A stretch of DNA of 64,000 bases from Catonia carolina (Eukaryota > Arthropoda > Insecta > Hemiptera > Achilidae): assembly GCA_035578175.1 (NCBI GenBank), contig JAQMRL010000001.1, positions 370,195,720 to 370,259,719 of the forward strand, written 5' to 3'. Position 1 is the stretch's first letter; the number at the start of each line of letters is the position of its first letter. A program made the position numbers and the translations under genes. A model generated the notes under the pieces. The model had not been told where the DNA came from. It was given only the letters and a program-made list of their open reading frames with translations, and searched no databases. Below are positions 44,605 through 56,612 of this stretch, piece after piece.

Positions 44605-45154
44605 GTAAGGTAATTTATGTTTCTTTTTTGTTTTAATAACTATAGATAAATTAAAACTGTATTTTTTCCGAGTTTAATTTATTATTATTAATTTTAGCAT
44701 GATCCTTTTAGTTTACATAACATTGTTATTTTGTTCGTTTATGTAGATGTAAAGTGGTTCATTAAACAAAGATGGTGGTCCTTTATAAGCTTACTAACAT
44801 AACCCCAAAATACTAAAGGCAACATGTGATGTACCCTCATAAAATCTGTGCTGTACCTGCATTAGTTAACTCGCTTGGGTAATACGGCCTTACTAACTTT
44901 GTATTATATTTTACATTAACAAAGTTTGTACTCATTCTTTAAGCATTTCACATGTTTAGTCATGTTTTTATCAAATCATTTTGTGAAATAGAATGTCATA
45001 CTTGCATTTAGTTTTGTAAATGATTATCCAAATTATGGTTTTTTAAGTTAACTAAGGAAATATACTAGGTTAATTAAGAAAACGCATGCAAGCAAGTTTA
45101 AAATTTTTCAATAGTTTTTATTTTTTTTATTATTTTTATAAATAGAAATCAAGC
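44605..45154. other. Unassigned, probably intronic
   Basis: Downstream of the receptor tail exon no further exon was recognised. The sequence is AT-rich without repeats I can name. Confidence 0.4.
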
Positions 45155-45510
45155 CCGTAACAGACGGTGTTAAATTATTTTCACTCAATCTGTTAGTAGC
45201 AGGGCTAAAATAAATAGTACTGTTTCTTATCAAATGGTCAGTCAATTAAATGGCTGAATCATTTAAGAACAGAAGAGGTAGAGGTGTAAAAAACACTAAT
45301 CAGAGTTATCTCCTCTGAAAGTAATGAATTTCATTATACAGGTAGACCCTGTGGTGAATGAAGTGAAGGTGTCATTTGCAGAGTGGAAAATATGAGCTTT
45401 TCAGAGGGCCTGGCATGCTGATAAGCATACTCGTCCACTCTGTGATAAAGGCAACTGTAAACCACCTCACTCCTCGTTTACTTAGTAAACCCTCTAAATC
45501 TTAGTCTTAA
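45155..45510 (+). repeat. R2 family copy
   Basis: Runs from 'gtaacagacggtgttaaatt' through 'atggtcagtcaattaaatgg', 'agaacagaagaggtagaggt', 'gtggtgaatgaagtgaaggt' and 'ggcatgctgataagcatact' to 'cctcgtttacttagtaaacc'. It is directly followed by the Jockey-like fragment at 45520. Confidence 0.85.
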
Positions 45511-45519
45511 AACCAATCA

Positions 45520-45860
45520 GGATATATGGAGTTCAACCTTGGAAATCTGCTAAACCTTCACTCACGAAACGTATGCAAGCGATTCAAAACAAAATTCTTT
45601 GAGCGATAACGCAATGTCCCTTTTACGTTACAAACTTAATGTTGCACAAAGACTTACAAATCCCATACGTAATTGATGTCGCGAAACAACTATACAAGAC
45701 GATGCACGATAAATTTGAATTACCTAACAACTCTCTCGTACAAAACAGGTACACTAGGGCGATACCGGGTACTCAGCTCAGACGTTTAAAACGCCTCTGG
45801 CCAAGGGATCTTCTTGGCCAATTGTTGGGCTGGGGTGATGACTGCAGGCTCCGGTAAGTA
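45520..45860 (+). pseudogene. Jockey-like ORF2 C-terminal fragment
   Basis: The + strand reads YGVQPWKSAKPSLTKRMQAI, QNKIL, a stop, then AITQCPFYVTNLMLHKDLQI and PYVIDVAKQLYKTMHDKFEL, ending at a stop at 45857. The 'YG.Q.W..A......MQ.IQNK.LR.I...P.YV.N...H.DL.IP.V' order is the post-RT region of Jockey-clade ORF2. One in-frame stop (tga where an Arg codon is expected) is visible. It differs in sequence from the copy at 28479-28859. Confidence 0.8.
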
Positions 45861-46363
45861 ATTCAAGTTTTAGAACCTTATCTTCATATTTGGAAATTTG
45901 TTATATTTTTGTCATAACAGATACTAAATTTTTAGTTATACTTCATACCGATAAAGTTATTCTAATTTTAATAATTCTATTGCTCAGTATTATAGTATTC
46001 TTTGGTGTTGCAGATTTTTCTTGTTTTTCATTCTTTTAAAATAACTTGTCAATTGATTTTGTATCATTCTTATTTAGTAGAACTATTTCAATCATATTTC
46101 AGATATGATTCTAATCTATTAGTAGTTTATATATTTATTTCAATAAATAAACTGCCAATCATCAATCTTATTGTAATAATGAATAAAACAAATATTTTAT
46201 AAAACAAAGACCTTTTTGAGTTATAATTCACCAAAAAGATTTTAACTACCAACCTAAACAAAATTGTGCAAATTAGAAGTTGTTAATGTAAAAGTAGTTT
46301 TTTTAGTTCTTTTAAATTTTCAAATGGATAAAATTATTTTTGCTGTGGAGCTTCTCTGACAAT
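45861..46363. other. Unassigned AT-rich DNA
   Basis: No gene or repeat recognised. Confidence 0.4.
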
Positions 46364-46905
46364 TATCATCATCATCATCATCATCATCATCTGTCAAGGA
46401 TTAGCCTCAATGGCCTGTTTCGGCATCCATCTCTTTTTACGTCTTTCCAAGCCTCGCTTCCCTCTAAGTTTATATTTCCATCCTTGCAGAGGAAGTCTGT
46501 GAGTTGGTATGCAAAGTAAATGGTTGGACCAGTTTCTCTTATATATTTTTAACATTTCCAGAGTGACTGAACATTTAACTAGGCGCGGATAGCATCGTTA
46601 CGTACTCCATCTAACCGGATACAACCTTTGACTCCCCGCAAAAATCTCATTTCAGCAGCCTGGATACGAGATTCATTCCTTTGTAATGACACCCATGTTT
46701 CACTCCCTTATGTTATGAGTGGTACAGCCATTGCTGTATAAAATTTCTTTTGAGTGTCCTTTCTCGTTTTCTTTCCTATTGTCCTGCGAATAGAACAGCA
46801 AACAGCGATAAATTTTGCCAGTTTTTCATTCACGTTATCAACTTTGTCATAGGAAATCTTGCAACCTAAATATTTAAAATCTTGAACTTATTCTATAGTT
46901 CGGGT
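46364..46905 (-). pseudogene. Non-LTR retrotransposon RT C-terminus with (GAT)n tail
   Basis: The minus strand reads QDFKYLGCKISYDKVDNVNE then KLAKF, CCSIRRTIGKKTRKDTQKKF, YTAMAVPLIT, a stop, GSETWVSLQRNESRIQAAEM and RFLRGVKGCIRLDGVRNDAI. This is the standard C-terminal part of an insect endonuclease/reverse transcriptase. Only one or two stops interrupt it, so it is the best-preserved copy of this family here. It terminates in an ATC run at 46364-46391 (GAT on its own strand). The 5' end is truncated at the KYLG block. Fragments of the same family lie at 10050-10340 and 10583-10750. Confidence 0.85.
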
Positions 46906-47159
46906 GGCAAGTATAATTTATGAGCAAACCGGCCATCTTCCCGTGAATGCTATAATCTTTGATTTTTGCGCCGATATTCTCATGCCAATTATTAAAGAAA
47001 AAATCCAACGACGGAAACAGACGGAAACAGACAGAAATTTGATACGAAAAATGAAATTTTAGTTCTGGTGACGCAACTATTACAGAATTCAACGTATCTT
47101 CCATCAATTTACTGAATAAATAATATTCTAGTCATATAATTCATTAAATTAGCATTGTT
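46906..47159. other. Short unassigned segment
   Basis: No recognisable feature. Confidence 0.35.
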
Positions 47160-47535
47160 GTGTAAATCATCAGCCGAAAGGCTGGTTTAAACCTCTAGAG
47201 GCCCTACTAAGTAAACCGAGGAGTGAGATGGTTAACCAAGCCTTCCTCACTGAGTGTAAAAGTATGCTTATCAGCATCCCAGGCTCTCTGAAAAGAATCT
47301 ACTTTCCATCCTGCAAATGACACATGTACATCATTCACCACTGGGTCTGCCTCAATAATGAAATTCATTACTCTCAGAGGAGATAACTCTGAATAGTGTT
47401 AAACCTTTACCTCTTCTATTGTTAAATGCTTTGTCGTATAATTGACTGACCATATGATAAGAAATAGAACTATTTTTTGTAGCCTTGGAATTAGCAGATT
47501 GAGTGCAAATAATTTAACATCCACCTGCCGTTTAT
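47160..47535 (-). repeat. R2 family copy, inverted
   Basis: In + orientation it reads 'aatcatcagccgaaaggctg', 'cactgagtgtaaaagtatgc', 'cactgggtctgcctcaataa' and 'ttagcagattgagtgcaaat', the complement of the R2 unit at 55255-55645. It ends at 'taacatccacctgccgtt'. Confidence 0.85.
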
Positions 47536-49261
47536 GTGCATAAAATAGCATTAATATTTACAAATTGACACATATTAATTCACTCGATTAAATTACATGG
47601 TAATATAATACTTTTGTACTTTTATTGTTATTCTGGTTCATAACATTGTGTGACGTCACTAAGACTGGATGTTTAATGATATCTATATCATGACATATTG
47701 ATGGACAGAATTATTACGAACATAACAAATCTTATCGGTACGTTTAAATCAGCCCATCAATTCATTAGTTTCAATACTCGTTCACGACTGACAGGATAGA
47801 ATACAGAATCGTTATCATTTAAATACGTAGTGGTGAAAATAAAATATTATCTAACTAACCGCTTTATATCCCAAATACGTTGTTTTCCGTGAATCACTAA
47901 TAACAATTAAATGGATTTAATTTTCAATAGGAATTTAAAACCAGGAAGTAAATCTAACAATGAAAACTATCTACTGCATTATTTTATACATAAAGTTTAT
48001 TTCTTTATTTCAACAGCAAATTATTTACCATTACATAAATGTTATTTGCACCGTCAGAACAGCGAATAAATTTTTTAGATCGAAATCAGGAAAAAAACCA
48101 GGAACTTTTAGCTTTGAAATCGTCTATCATATCAAGTATTTATTAACTCCTCGATTATTTTTAAGAACAATTTTTTAAATATAAAAATGTATCTCCCTGA
48201 CCGGTAAACAAAACTTTATTTATTCTTATATATTTAAAAATTGCCGTACAAATTTAATGGTTTATAGTACATTAACAACTATTGTGTATTATAGAACCGA
48301 GGTTTTAACGAATCAAAGTATCCAGACTCCAGCTAGAAGTCAAATTCTCTGGCCTTTCTAAAAGTGACCTAGTATTATTTTATTTCTTTAACTCTTTGAC
48401 GCACATAAACTTCTTACTATGGAAAGGTCCTGTTGCACGGATATTTTATATCATTTCTTTTTGTTGAAACTTTAAAACATTTCTCATTAATCAATAAATA
48501 AATATAGGTAGTTAAGAAACTGATTCTTAAGTGGTGTTGTCTAAGTTAAAATATATTGCATGATTGGTGTACACTAGATGAAGACATTAAAATTCCATAC
48601 AGCAACCAATAATAAATGTTTAAAGGTGGTATACATGTTTTAACCCCATGCTTTTAATAGAAGTTTCCTGTATGCTGTTAAGAGGGTTTTCGTGCTTTAA
48701 AGGGTAACTACTCTAAAACAATACATATTATTTCTGTATCTTCCGAAATCAAAGTAATTTCAAAAATAGACAGTTAAAGTGATAATCGTTTACCACAATG
48801 CTTTAAAGAGTTAACTTGTACAATAGCCATTGTTTTTCCTAGGCGTAAGTAATATTGTAATAGCAAAGTTGTATAAAACTTCTTTTGTTTTAACTTTACG
48901 TTCGAGTACCGAGATGTCTCGGTGAGAGAGGTTTCCAAATTATAAAATGTTCTAGAACAAATCAATAGCTACCCAAACCAAAAATGGTCAGTTTTGCACT
49001 TTGCACTCTGTGTATGCACTCATGAGTATATGAATGCGAAAGCCCTGATTGCCTCATTCACTTATCATTGATTCTCCAACTCTTATTCTTTAATCACTCT
49101 TGTTATCTACCTGCTTTCAACGTCAGAATTATTAATGAAAAAAAAATAGTTGGACGTAAAGTAAAAGCGAGATCTTGGTGTTTTTAAATCAAGATACACA
49201 GTGCTTTATTATTTTCAGAAGCATAGTTAATTTTTAATTTTCAACTTTCATTTTACTTCAT
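47536..49261. other. Unassigned AT-rich DNA
   Basis: No gene was recognised. The frame at 47960-48178 has no family signature. A degenerate SINE-C-like tail may lie near 49045-49165. Confidence 0.4.
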
Positions 49262-49325
49262 TTCATCCTTCACCGTCTGCATTAGCAGTAATTGCAGAAC
49301 AGTCGGACGTTAAACCAAACAAAAA
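49262..49325 (+). repeat. SINE-C tail fragment
   Basis: Contains 'tcaccgtctgcattagcagt' and 'cagtcggacgttaaaccaaa', matching the 3' part of the element at 53457-53596. Confidence 0.6.
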
Positions 49326-49435
49326 AAATTTAATTTCCAACAATATTGATTATTTTAGTGAATGTGAATAAGCCTTTACTGTGATATTATAATAATCTTA
49401 ATGTATTCATATTAACTCAATGACCTGTTGAGACG

Positions 49436-49695
49436 CTAACCGTAGCTTACGTTCATCAACAGACTCGAGCTCGCAAAATTGCTAGTGTCTTCCCCTATCA
49501 GCCTCAAGACGAATAGAACGGGCTTCAGAGCACTCACTTCTGCGAATAGAAGCCTGGCGGACCTGTTAATCATAGCTCATGTTCTACAACAGACTCGATC
49601 TCGCTTAGTTATGAGTGTCTGTCCCTGTCAGCCTTCAGGCGACTGGAACGGGCTTCAGAGCACTCACTTCTACGAATAGAAGCTTGGTGGACTCG
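49436..49695 (+). repeat. 130-bp tandem duplication, GC-richer than surroundings
   Basis: Two head-to-tail units (49436-49565 and 49566-49695) share 'caacagactcga', 'gagtgtctgtccctrtcagc'-like text and 'aacgggcttcagagcactca' (starting at 49519 and 49649, 130 bases apart). A partial third start follows ('ttctacgggttcaa'). Units differ at roughly one base in six. One frame stays open for 66 codons (49479-49679) but matches nothing I know. Confidence 0.85.
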
Positions 49696-51714
49696 TTCAC
49701 ATTGTTCTACGGGTTCAATTTGGCGGGTATGACTAAGCCTTTCTCGGTTGATGTAGTAGCTTCCTAGCTCTCGTTAGCCCTGAATTATTTTATAATTTTG
49801 GCATGTCTTGTAACTTTGGTCAAGCATGACATCTTCTGCAAAGGCATAATTATCTTCGAAATAAGAAAAAAACATATCGTACGGAGTTAAGAGATGTCTA
49901 GAAGTAAAGAAAACGAATTAAATAAGAATACCAATACTTGTAAAAATTTCAAAATCCAATAACAATAAAAGGATTAAAATAAAAGAAAATTGAAAGAATC
50001 GAAACACAATATGTACAACAGTACTGCAATTGTTAATCGAGGCTGATAAATCTAGACAGCCAGTTTTGTTTACTAGTGGTCTCAGGTATGTATGTGAGCG
50101 AAACCCAAACAAATTCAACAAAAATATTTTCACAAAAAATAATTTGTATTGTTTTATATAAATATAAATAAATATACTATTTATATAGAGAAATGAAAAA
50201 TGATGTTTTGAAGATTTACTCACACAAATCTATGTGTGTAATGTAACTGTAGGAAATTTAGTTATTCGCTACAGAGCAATAAAAATTGCTGTTACAATAA
50301 CGTTAACTGAAAGGTATGTCACAGTAGGAACACTCCACGATGTTAACTACCAAGGTGACCGTCATTCGTTTTTGACAATATGACCGAGAACAGGTGTCTT
50401 GTGTGTGGTAGGGTATTGGTGGAAGAAGTAGGGTAGGTAACTAAAAGCGTAGGTCTATGTTTATTGTTTCGTTTATTTTGTTTTCCAAAATATTGTTACG
50501 TTTATTTTTATGAAATTGGTAATATCTCCGTTATTATGCGCGAAAATGAAAAACTTTACATAATCAAACTTATTTGTCTTTAAACGGTTCGTAATTTTGA
50601 ATATATAACATTTTTTGATACATTGACTTTTAACAGAGATATTCGTAGTTTTTTGTTTACCTCTCCTCTGAACTCCCCCACCCCTTTGAGATATTAAAAA
50701 ATGTATAGCCTATTTTCATTTCGATTATGTCCAGAACCTAAATACCGAAATTTATTGAATTTGGCTCAGTGGTTCTTGCATGATTTTGTAACATACATGC
50801 AGACAAACAGACAAAAAGTCAGCTGAACTTATTTTCAGTGTTTACTTGGTAGATCTGGCGTAGAAACAAAATTTGGGGCATTTTGAAAAATTGTACAGAT
50901 GAAATCACAATTTTATTTATATAGATAAACCAGCAATAAACCCCTGTAAGATCGGACCGAATTGCTATCAAAGGTCGGGGGCTACCTTCACAAAGGCTTC
51001 TTCTGTCTCTTTCATGTCTTGGTTCATACTACAGGATTCTACCTGGCAATCGTATTTCTGCATTCCGTCTATCTGAGCACACTAGTTGTATTTTTTTGTT
51101 GGATGTTTTAACAGATGCATTGTTATTCACAAAATATACTTACACTATTTGTTAGTAGAAAATACGTATGCTAGACTAATTAAATATCTTGTCAATGATA
51201 GTTTGACTATTTTCAAGGAGTTGTCACATCAATTTTATTTCAACTTATGAATTTTGACAAAAAAGTAAAAAGGCACAACATTCTAGGAACGGAAAAGGTA
51301 CGAGAAGTTAAACCATAGTGAATAAAATGAAATGTTACAGCCGAATGAAATGTTAGGTACAATAAAAAAGCGCACTTTGTTTCCAATGAAAATGTCAAAA
51401 CCCTCAGACGTATTCATTTTTAGCAGTGTCTTCTCTTTATGTGTAATATAAGCTTACACTAAACCAAGAAACCATCCTTGTCTGTATTTATCACTTTCTA
51501 CATACTAATAATTTTTCAAAAGGAACATTAAGTGGTTGAAATATTTTCAAGAAAAAATACACCCGAAATATTCTTAAGCAGTAGTTTTCCTTGAGCACTA
51601 CTTGATATACTATTAGCACCGCGTTGTACATTGTATCTGTTAGTATTTAATAAGTACTTTAGTACCTTAAGAGAGTTCATTTGTACTACAGTGTAGTAAT
51701 CGACGAACTACTAC
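49696..51714. other. Unassigned DNA
   Basis: No gene recognised. At about 50700-50830 the text 'gaatttggctcagtggttct' and 'catacatgcagacaaacaga' resembles the 3' portion of common insect transposon consensus sequences, but no ends were found. Confidence 0.4.
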
Positions 51715-51838
51715 ATTTTTTGTAACTAATGTTCACTACTTCATCATTAAGCGACTAAGGCAATAAAACAAGCCGGAACTCAAACGAGGTATCTTTAACG
51801 TTGCATTCTAGCACCTTACCACCAAGCTACCAAAAGGG
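51715..51838 (-). repeat. Antisense tRNA-derived SINE, short
   Basis: On the minus strand an A-box-like 'tagcttggtggtaaggtgc' and a B-box-like 'tcgtttgagttcc' are followed by 'agtcgcttaatgatg' and 'gttac', a diverged shared-tail SINE. Confidence 0.5.
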
Positions 51839-52371
51839 TATCGTAATTTTAGCACCAAATTAATTGAAACCGTGTAAATTTTAATTTACAAACTGTATAA
51901 TCATTTAAATTACATGTAAAATGCGATTTACCAGTAAATTTTAATTTTAATTAACCTTATATAATTTTTCGCTAAACGATTTATTTACGATTTTGATTAT
52001 TTTGTCTTATGATTTGTCTTCCTCTTAATTTGCTTGGGCGATGCCATGTTATTAAAGAAAATAGTAGTACGTTGTGATCCGTACCACGTGACATGGTCAG
52101 ATCGGACTCATCCGAGAGAGTGCGCGTCCGTGAGTACCATCCATGAACACACACTAGCGTGCACTGAACCCACCACGCAGTAATTTAACTGTGATCCATA
52201 CGGAAATACTTCAATTTTCTGTTAATACACTCGACCAAAACGATGTCCCTTATGTTCACATGTTGCTGATGCAACTTAAAAAAAATTTGAAACTTATTTA
52301 TGTCAGTCAAAAAAAATTGTGAAATTCAGTAGAAATTGTTAAAAAATTTGTTAGTGATAATCAAGACCACC
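51839..52371. other. Mostly unassigned; short SINE-tail fragment
   Basis: At about 52245-52280 'ttgctgatgcaacttaaaaa' matches the end of the shared SINE tail. A less AT-rich segment at 52075-52200 was not identified. Confidence 0.4.
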
Positions 52372-52533
52372 GGGTTGGTCTAGAGGTAAAGTCGTCGCCA
52401 CAGTCAGCTATTTACGAGTAATAGCTGATTTTCGGAGACGAAGGTTTCTGGTTCAAATTCTAGTAAAGGTATCATCCTTATCTCATTGAATCATGGGGTT
52501 GGTTATTGTTCTGAATTGAACAGATTGCAAAAA
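52372..52533 (+). repeat. SINE-A copy with internal deletion
   Basis: The head 'accgggttggtctagaggta' and a B-box region (ggttcaaattc) are followed directly by the 3' part 'cattgaatcatggggttggt' and 'aattgaacagattgcaa'. The middle of the body is missing. Confidence 0.85.
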
Positions 52534-52566
52534 TTGAACAAGAAAATCATATTTTTTAAACATTAC

Positions 52567-53145
52567 CCACAGGGTTGGTCTAGTTGGTAAAGTCATCGCC
52601 AAGAGTCAGCTGTTTAACAACTGATTTTTGGAGTCGAAGGTTCCATGGTTCAAATTCTAGTGAAAAAATTACTTTCATACTTTTTTTTAGCTTTTATTTG
52701 TTATCGGGAACTGTACACTATTTACAACTACCCAATTTTATCGCTGCTTTTCGCTGTATTATTGAAGTGGATGAGGCATGAGTTTGAACAGGGACAACCA
52801 GTAGAATTTGTTCATGGATCACTGTCAGCTGGTCACTATACAAAGTTGCTTGCCAAACCGGTGTTACTTAACAAATCATAGCGACTTTCTACCAGCTGAC
52901 TGACTGGGCTGGCCCGAAGGCCACTTTTACACTGATTGGAATACTAGACAGTGGTTACTGGTGTACTTACTGGTTACCGGTGATGGTTGGAATTCAATTA
53001 CCCATACTCTCAGAAATGGTCGGTCTGATTCTTTACAAGACTACACCTCATTTACACGTCATAGATATAAAACATCCTCCTCTCATCGAGTTGGGGTTGC
53101 TTATTGTTCTTACATTGAACAGATTGCAACGTACACAGATTAGGG
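52567..53145 (+). repeat. SINE-A copy interrupted by a 247-bp insertion
   Basis: The head (cagggttggtctagttggta), B box and start of the body run to ACTTT at 52671-52675. The body resumes at ACTTT 52923-52927 ('acttttacactgattggaat') and continues to 'gattgcaacgtacacagatt' and 'agggtttaaaaaac'. A short duplication ('ttactggtgtacttactggt') lies in the right part. Confidence 0.88.
52676..52922 (-). other. Probable processed retrocopy inserted in SINE-A
   Basis: The insert is bracketed by ACTTT on both sides (52671-52675, 52923-52927), a likely 5-bp target duplication. On the minus strand it ends with aacaaataaaagctaaaaaaaa, an AATAAA signal followed by an A run, as in a reverse-transcribed mRNA 3' end. 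It starts ggccttcgggccagcccag. On the + strand the same insert begins with a pyrimidine tract and AG and has an open frame of 50-60 codons (WMRHEFEQGQPVEFVHGSLS), so a + strand exon is the rival reading. The source transcript is unknown. Confidence 0.5.
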
Positions 53146-53456
53146 TTTAAAAAACAATAAAATTTAAAATGTTCATTGTTATAATGTTTATTTTTATAAA
53201 AATAATAACTTTTCATATCTGACTTAAATCTTAGAACTCGAAATATGAAGTCGTGTTTGAATTACAAGAACGACTAAAGGCCTAATTTAGTATAATTTGC
53301 AATATACAAAGTAAAATCTATATAATCAATTATCTTTATTCATCACTCTGGAATTAAAGAAGTTAAGTAATGTCAAATCTAATTTATTTATTTATCAATT
53401 CTACTTTATCTTTTATAAGTTTCAGTTTAAAAACGATGTGATTCTAATAATCACTA
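53146..53456. other. Unassigned AT-rich DNA
   Basis: No recognisable feature. Confidence 0.4.
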
Positions 53457-53596
53457 AAGGTGGAATATCACAGCGTCGTGGGGTCGATTCCCGGTCAGGT
53501 CTGGGATTTTTTCATCATTCGCTTTCACCTACCATCCTTCATTGCTTGTATTAGCGGTAATGTGCAAAACAGGAGGACGTAAAACCAAAAACCTTT
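53457..53596 (+). repeat. SINE-C copy, 5'-truncated
   Basis: Begins inside a tRNA-like head with B box (ggggtcgattcccggt). It continues 'catcattcgctttcacctac' and 'cattgcttgtattagcggta' and ends 'ggaggacgtaaaaccaaaaa'. The tail matches those at 18.2, 21.7 and 49.3 kb. Confidence 0.65.
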
Positions 53597-55254
53597 AAGA
53601 TAATTTCAAGGTCATATATATTAGCACAGAACATTAGCAAAGTGATCATAACATAATAGCACAACGGTACACAACTGTACTAGATAATATAAGCCATAAA
53701 TCACAAAACGTTTGCGGAGAAAAATAAGTATATCATACTTATTTCCAAGTCCATCAGATGGCTCAATATGTGCCGTATAGCAACAATCGTGTTACATGAT
53801 CGGCAGATTGAAGACTCGTAACCAACATAACGATACTACAGATAAAATATTTTAAAATAACTTACAACATATTTTATTAAAAAATAATTATAATTTAACT
53901 TAAAATATTATGTGAACTACTGACAATTTTCGTAATTGGGTCTAAATATTATTTAAATTTTGATTAATTTAAATGAACCAGCTCATTTTTGAGCACTAAA
54001 AATTTCTTAAACAATATATTTTTACCTAATAGTAAAATTTTTACCACGAAACCATTAACTTTTCTATACTTTCTTTATTATATTTCTGAAAGAAGTTTAC
54101 ATAACATCTGATAAATTGTAAAAATCACGTATACTGATGATTTGGAAATACTACGAAAATACAAAATATACTTCCTGTAATACTGACTGACAATAAATAC
54201 GAAAAGTACAAGAAAAATTGAGGAATAAATATTCTTGAAACCATTCAGTTGGAATAAGGACCAAGAACGCCACTTATTTACTTCATTTCTCTTTTTCTGT
54301 CAGATTAACAAACTGGAAAATTTCTTCTAGATTTTTTTAAGCAGATTTTAGTATTGGAACTTATTTGAGAATTCTTATTACAATGGTAATTATTGTATGC
54401 AACAATCCGTAATGAGTTCCCCAATATTTCATATTCAGGAAGTAATTGATAAATTGTTATTGAAGAAGGGATATTTTTGATGGATTAAATAAAATCACAA
54501 ACTTTTTTGTGTTTGTTAATATAATAATATTATAATAATTTTAATATTATATAAAGTTAATATAACCCTATATTAAAGGGTTACTCTTGTTACACAAAAT
54601 TTGTCTGGGTTATACCTGTTGAGTGTCAAGAAGATTTTTAGGTTATCATATCTCCATTCCAAAATCCTTCAAAATACAAAAATTGAGAACTTATTTGCGA
54701 TTCAGTTACCAAGCAGATTGATAAATTATGAAAGCTAAGGTAAATCATAGGTCAAATTTTAAAATTAAAAGTAAACATAAAATTATGAAAGGGAAAGTAA
54801 ACTGAAATTCTTTTATAAAGAAAATCTATAAATTAAAAAAAAATTAAATTATTTCAAGAAGTAAGGTGTAAAGAGGATTTTAACGTGTGAAACCTCAAAA
54901 ACAACTTATAATCATACAAGAAAGCAATTAAGTTCCAGTATACTTTTATGGTCTTAGGTTTATTTATTAATTTCTTATCCGTAGTCAGGAAAATAATTAC
55001 TACTTGATCAAAAGAAATAACCGAAGTGTATAATTATATAAGAGCAAGTGTTGCCGTATTAACGAAGGAGTATAAATTATCCAATAAAAACTCACAAGAA
55101 AGAAACTCACATAAGGGAAGGGGGAATTTTTTTTTCAAATGAGTGACGTTAAACTGAGTGTAAATGCGAAACGGTTAATCGAGGACCTACTGTAGATTTA
55201 AAATCAGTATGTACATTTTTATATTAATTGTCCGTGTAATTTTTATTTCTGCTT
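53597..55254. other. Unassigned AT-rich DNA
   Basis: No gene or repeat recognised. Confidence 0.4.
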
Positions 55255-55645
55255 ATAACAGACAAGTGGGGTGTCAAATTGTTTACACTCAATCTGTTCG
55301 TTGCAGGGCTAAAATAAATAGTTTTGTTTCTTATCACATGGTCAGCCAATTAAATGACTGAATCATTTAAGAACAGAAGAGGTAGAGGCGTAAAAGACAC
55401 TAATCAGAGTTATCTCCTCTGAAAGTAATGAATTTCATTATACAGGTACACCCTGTGGTGAATGAGGTGAAGGTGTCATTTTGCAGAGTGAAAAATATGT
55501 GCTTTTTAGAGGGCCCGGCATACTGATAAGCGTACTTTTCCACGCGGTGAAGAAGGCATTGGTAAACCACCTCACTCCTTATTTTACTTAGTAAAACATC
55601 TACAAGTTCAAACCAGCCTTTCGGATGATGACCTAAACAATAACA
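55255..55645 (+). repeat. R2 family copy (most complete)
   Basis: Runs from 'aacagacaagtggggtgtca' through 'actcaatctgttcgttgcag', 'atggtcagccaattaaatga', 'agaacagaagaggtagaggc', 'gtgaatgaggtgaaggtgtc' and 'ggcccggcatactgataagc' to 'cagcctttcggatgatgacc'. It has no internal coding sequence of its own. In two other copies the same unit follows RT-coding remnants. Confidence 0.85.
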
Positions 55646-56418
55646 GAAATTTTTATTCACCATGACATGTTGGTTACCCCTTTGAGGCTAGCAGTAAGCC
55701 GTGCGCAGCATAAGCGCAATTGCTAGTTTGCTAATAGATTCTTTAATAAAAACGCACAAGGAAGTAATGAAAAATTAATTATTGATGTATTTTGTGAAGT
55801 AATTAATTTGGGTCATTTGACAGGGCGAGGGACTGAACAATTTACTACAGGTACGAGGTAATTGTTATATAATGGCGTCCATCATTTTCATTATACTGTC
55901 CTTTCATCTTGATCGAAAACGGAGGATGAAGCACCTTCCTATCCCAACCGAGTTAACTGAACCTCACCTAGCCTCACTTCAATAACGAATAAATTAAGAA
56001 GAGCAATTTAAAAAGCCTTCCTCTCTTTATTGAACCTTTTAAATCTCTTTTTTCTTTTTAATAAAAACTGAATTAAGCGCGCAATTTGCAACGGTTTAAC
56101 TGAACAACTAATTTTGCAAGTTGAAGAACTATAGCAAATAATTTTAACAGGAATGCTACTCAACGAAGTAGTATTCGTTTTGTTACACGATGGTGATTTG
56201 TTTAAAGTACTTGTAATTTTTATCTGTCAAATGCAGAATCTCTCTTCACTAGAAATACAAGACAGATGTCAGTGAGTTATGGATAAAGGGGAACAGAGGA
56301 GCTCATTGATTCGTTCAATTCTACATTCTGTTATTAGTTTCTACAATAAGCATTTAAAAGAAGCAAAAACCTGATTTAGCTACTAACTTTTTTATACCTT
56401 ATTTAGTTTTATTTTATT
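55646..56418. other. Unassigned DNA
   Basis: No gene or repeat recognised. Confidence 0.4.
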
Positions 56419-56550
56419 TTTACTTTCTCTTGCCTAATCAATATATAAAGAAGGCAAGTATTGTTTTCATGTCAATTTTTCGAAATTAAGTTTTTACCGG
56501 ATCTACACGTTTTCAAACCCCCTGAACCCAAAAAACATATTTTAGCGATT

Positions 56551-56612
<62 letters not shown>

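Noticed and set aside
49918..50223. Minus-strand frame of 101 codons, hydrophobic
   Set aside because: Ile/Phe/Leu-rich translation of AT-rich sequence. No signal or membrane-protein family could be recognised.
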